Of a DNA stretch of 64,000 nucleotides, positions 62,020-64,000 are shown one piece after another. Numbering within the stretch: position 1 is the stretch's first letter; each line of letters opens with the position of its first letter. Under the pieces are notes generated by a model. The model saw nothing but the letters and a program-made list of their open reading frames with translations, did not search any database and had not been told where the DNA came from. The position numbers and the translations under genes are program-made. This DNA is from Hydra vulgaris (Eukaryota; Cnidaria; Hydrozoa; Anthoathecata; Hydridae): contig NC_088930.1 of assembly GCF_038396675.1 (NCBI RefSeq), forward strand, positions 32,532,001-32,596,000. Reading direction: 5' to 3'.

Positions 62020-63290
62020 AGTTTAAACACGATTTAATAAACTAAAACTTTTTATAACGGCAAATAAATGTTATAAATCAAATTTAAGGATGCTGCCGCA
62101 TGGCAGTTTGGATGGAAATGTTCCCGCACGGCAGTTTTCAAGTAAAAGTAAAACTGTAAAACTTGAAATATGTTTTAACATTACATAATTTGAAGTTTAC
62201 ATAAGTTACATATTTGCACACACTTAAATTTACAATTTCTTATAAAAAAAGTGATGCGACTCTTTCTCGCTATTACCTTGGTTGCAATGGCTGCCAAGAG
62301 TTCTGTGTCAAAGGCGCTCGAAGGAGCATTAATATTACGTTGCTCAATATTTAATATGATATTAAATTGCTCTATATATGATATGATGATTAGACCAATT
62401 AAAACGTTAAATATCGACCTAAATTTAAACGCTTTATATCCGTTTAAATCTCTACGCTTTTACACGTTTAATAAGCGTTTAAAAGTATAAATCAAAAATA
62501 CGTTTGTATCTCGACGTCTAATAGACGTTTGTTCTAAACGTTATTCTAGATTTTATTCTGAACGGATAAAATGAAACGTTTTGTCTAAACGTTGTTTCGA
62601 CGTCAAATAGATTTTCATGTGTTTATTGAGTAAAAGCATGTTTTATGTTGTTAATCAATTTGATTACTCAAAGTTAGCTACCTTTTTAAGTCAAATCGTT
62701 GATTGTGCAGCATATTGTTTAGCATTAAATAGTTACACAGTCTCTTATACATAATGAGTTGCAAAAATTTTAAGAAGCAAGGTAAGAAGGAAATAAATCT
62801 GCAATTAAAAACGTTGGTTTTGTCAGCAGACTTAAAAATCGGAGCGGATATATGGTAAACTTTAGTTTTTCTGACACAACGCCTAATTTTAATGAAAGAT
62901 AAAAATGATATCAAAGACATACTTAACTATATTCGTATTAACTTTGTTGGTGACCACACTTTTTTTTTTAGACTGCTAAAAGTATTCATTATCTTTATTC
63001 ATCTAGCTCAGATTCAAATTAGATTCTTTCATAATAGTGTTTCTCAATTTTAGATAAGATTCTTCCATAATAGTATTACTCAATTTAAAATACGATTCTA
63101 ACTTTATGGTGCTTGGTAGTATTTTCTTTGTCTTGTTTTAACTTTATTTGCCTTGGTAGAATTTTATTTGCCTTAAATTTTATTTGTCTTGTTCTAATAT
63201 CTTATTTCGTGAGATTCTAAAATAAGATGTTAAAGAGATCAAAAATAAAATAACGTGCTTGATTGATCTGTCGCCTTAAGCTTGTAGAAC
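62020..63290. other. Non-coding region with AAACGTTTA-type repeats
   Basis: 62395-62600 holds many short CG-containing units (AAACGCTTTA, CGTTTAA, ACGTCTAATAGACG), direct and inverted, like those near 46.5 and 50 kb. No gene recognised. Confidence 0.5.
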
Positions 63291-63329
63291 TTGAAACAGA
63301 ATTGTTTATTCGTTTGGGTTACGCCTTTC

Positions 63330-63595
63330 ATTAGAACACATTCTATAAAATCCATTTTGGTTATGCCTTCTATAAGAAAATATTCTGTTAAATTCATTTT
63401 GATTATGTCTTTCATAAGTAAGTATTCTGTTAAATCCATTTTGATTATGCCTTTCATAAGAAAATATTCTGTTAAACCCATTTTGATTATGTCTTTCATA
63501 AGTAAGTATTCTGTTAAATCCATTTTGATTATGCCTTTCATAAGAAAGTATTCTGATAAATCTATTTTGACTATGTCTTTCATATATAGCAGTTA
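63330..63595. repeat. 42-base minisatellite, about six copies, open on both strands
   Basis: ATTTTGATTATG(C/T)CTTTCAT plus AAG(A/T)AA(A/G)TATTCTGTTAAATCC. Each unit is 14 codons. The - strand frame (63583-63239) gives repeats such as KMDLTEYLLMKDII, the + strand gives SILIMPFIRKYSVK. Units alternate in type (C then T; A then T), an 84-base higher-order period. No homology is recognised; coding is possible but unproved. Confidence 0.9.
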
Positions 63596-63599
63596 TTAA

Positions 63600-64000
63600 A
63601 TTTTTAGTAATTATACTATCAAGTAATGTAAGTTTAGGTCTTAGTTATTCTTGTTGAGTTATTTATTGTTGGAATTAGTTATATTGGATACAAGAATCTA
63701 AAAAAAAATTGAACATTTTATTAGAAGCATAAACGAATTTAAGGTTACCATCTAAGTTTAGATGTTTCCATGTTATACTAGTTTTGCTCAAAAAAATGCA
63801 CAACTATGTATTTGCCAATATATAATTGTTTAAATCTTTTTCATGAAAAGATTTAAATTTTTGTAAATAACCAGCTAGTTGTTTATAAATAGAAACAATT
63901 ACAATATTTTTGGTTCCGTTGTTCATTTTCTCAATGCACAACGACTCACTTTTTTTTTTATTATCACTGAGACCATTTCGTAAAAAAAGAAGTTATTTAA
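63600..64000. other. AT-rich end of window, nothing recognised
   Basis: One short inverted pair (AAATCTTTTTCATGAAAAGATTT) lies near 63833-63856; otherwise no feature. Confidence 0.5.

Overview
This window looks like part of a cnidarian nuclear genome, most probably Hydra. It is strongly AT-rich, with long (TA)n tracts and small exons in large AT-rich introns. It is dense in mobile elements: CR1/Jockey-like LINEs, tRNA-derived SINEs, and hAT, Tc1, pogo-like, Chapaev-like and unclassified DDE transposons. No prokaryotic gene organisation, rRNA or CRISPR array is visible. The species assignment is inference; the repeat and gene content is read from the sequence.

Two host genes can be reconstructed exon by exon. 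(1) On the + strand, 3494-16721, are ten exons forming the C-terminal half of selenoprotein O (SELENOO), a mitochondrial pseudokinase-fold AMPylating enzyme. All splice phases agree across the ten exons. The last exon ends Val-Thr-[TGA]-Ser-Ser-stop, the C-terminal selenocysteine arrangement known for the family, and a candidate SECIS hairpin lies about 90 bases after the stop. The N-terminal exons must lie upstream of the window. (2) On the - strand, 39464-35787, are five exons of a synaptotagmin: a membrane segment, a linker, C2A, C2B and a C-terminal WHSL motif. Its calcium-binding aspartates are largely lost.

The space between and around them is transposon territory. 1-3.2 kb: microsatellites and a decayed CR1-like LINE. 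7-9.5, 15.3-15.7 and 16.9-18 kb: fragments of one LINE family on both strands. 18.6-20.6 kb: another CR1-like LINE, a triplet repeat and a Tc1 fragment. 20.6-30.4 kb: a nested structure in which an outer terminal-inverted-repeat element, carrying a spliced but broken transposase on the - strand, was invaded by a 3.04 kb Chapaev-like element (271-base inverted repeats, 4-base target duplication) and then by a LINE. 31-34.7 kb: a 78-base tandem array, a SINE, and a large foldback structure enclosing a truncated pogo-like transposase. 39.7-51.4 kb: mostly non-coding, with a long (TA)n tract, a SINE, three perfect hairpins (two abutting) and a 32-base minisatellite inside an inverted-repeat element. 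51.4-60.6 kb: a LINE cut by a hAT element, remains of two other transposase or transposon-associated families, and a foldback element. 61-64 kb: repeats and a 42-base minisatellite open on both strands.

The most unusual features are the selenocysteine codon with its candidate SECIS, and the repeated small tandem duplications sitting exactly on SELENOO exon-intron boundaries. The nested transposon with its zinc-finger transposases and the abutting perfect palindromes near 45 kb follow. All frames, splice sites and motifs were read by eye; family assignments rest on recognised motifs, not on a database search.
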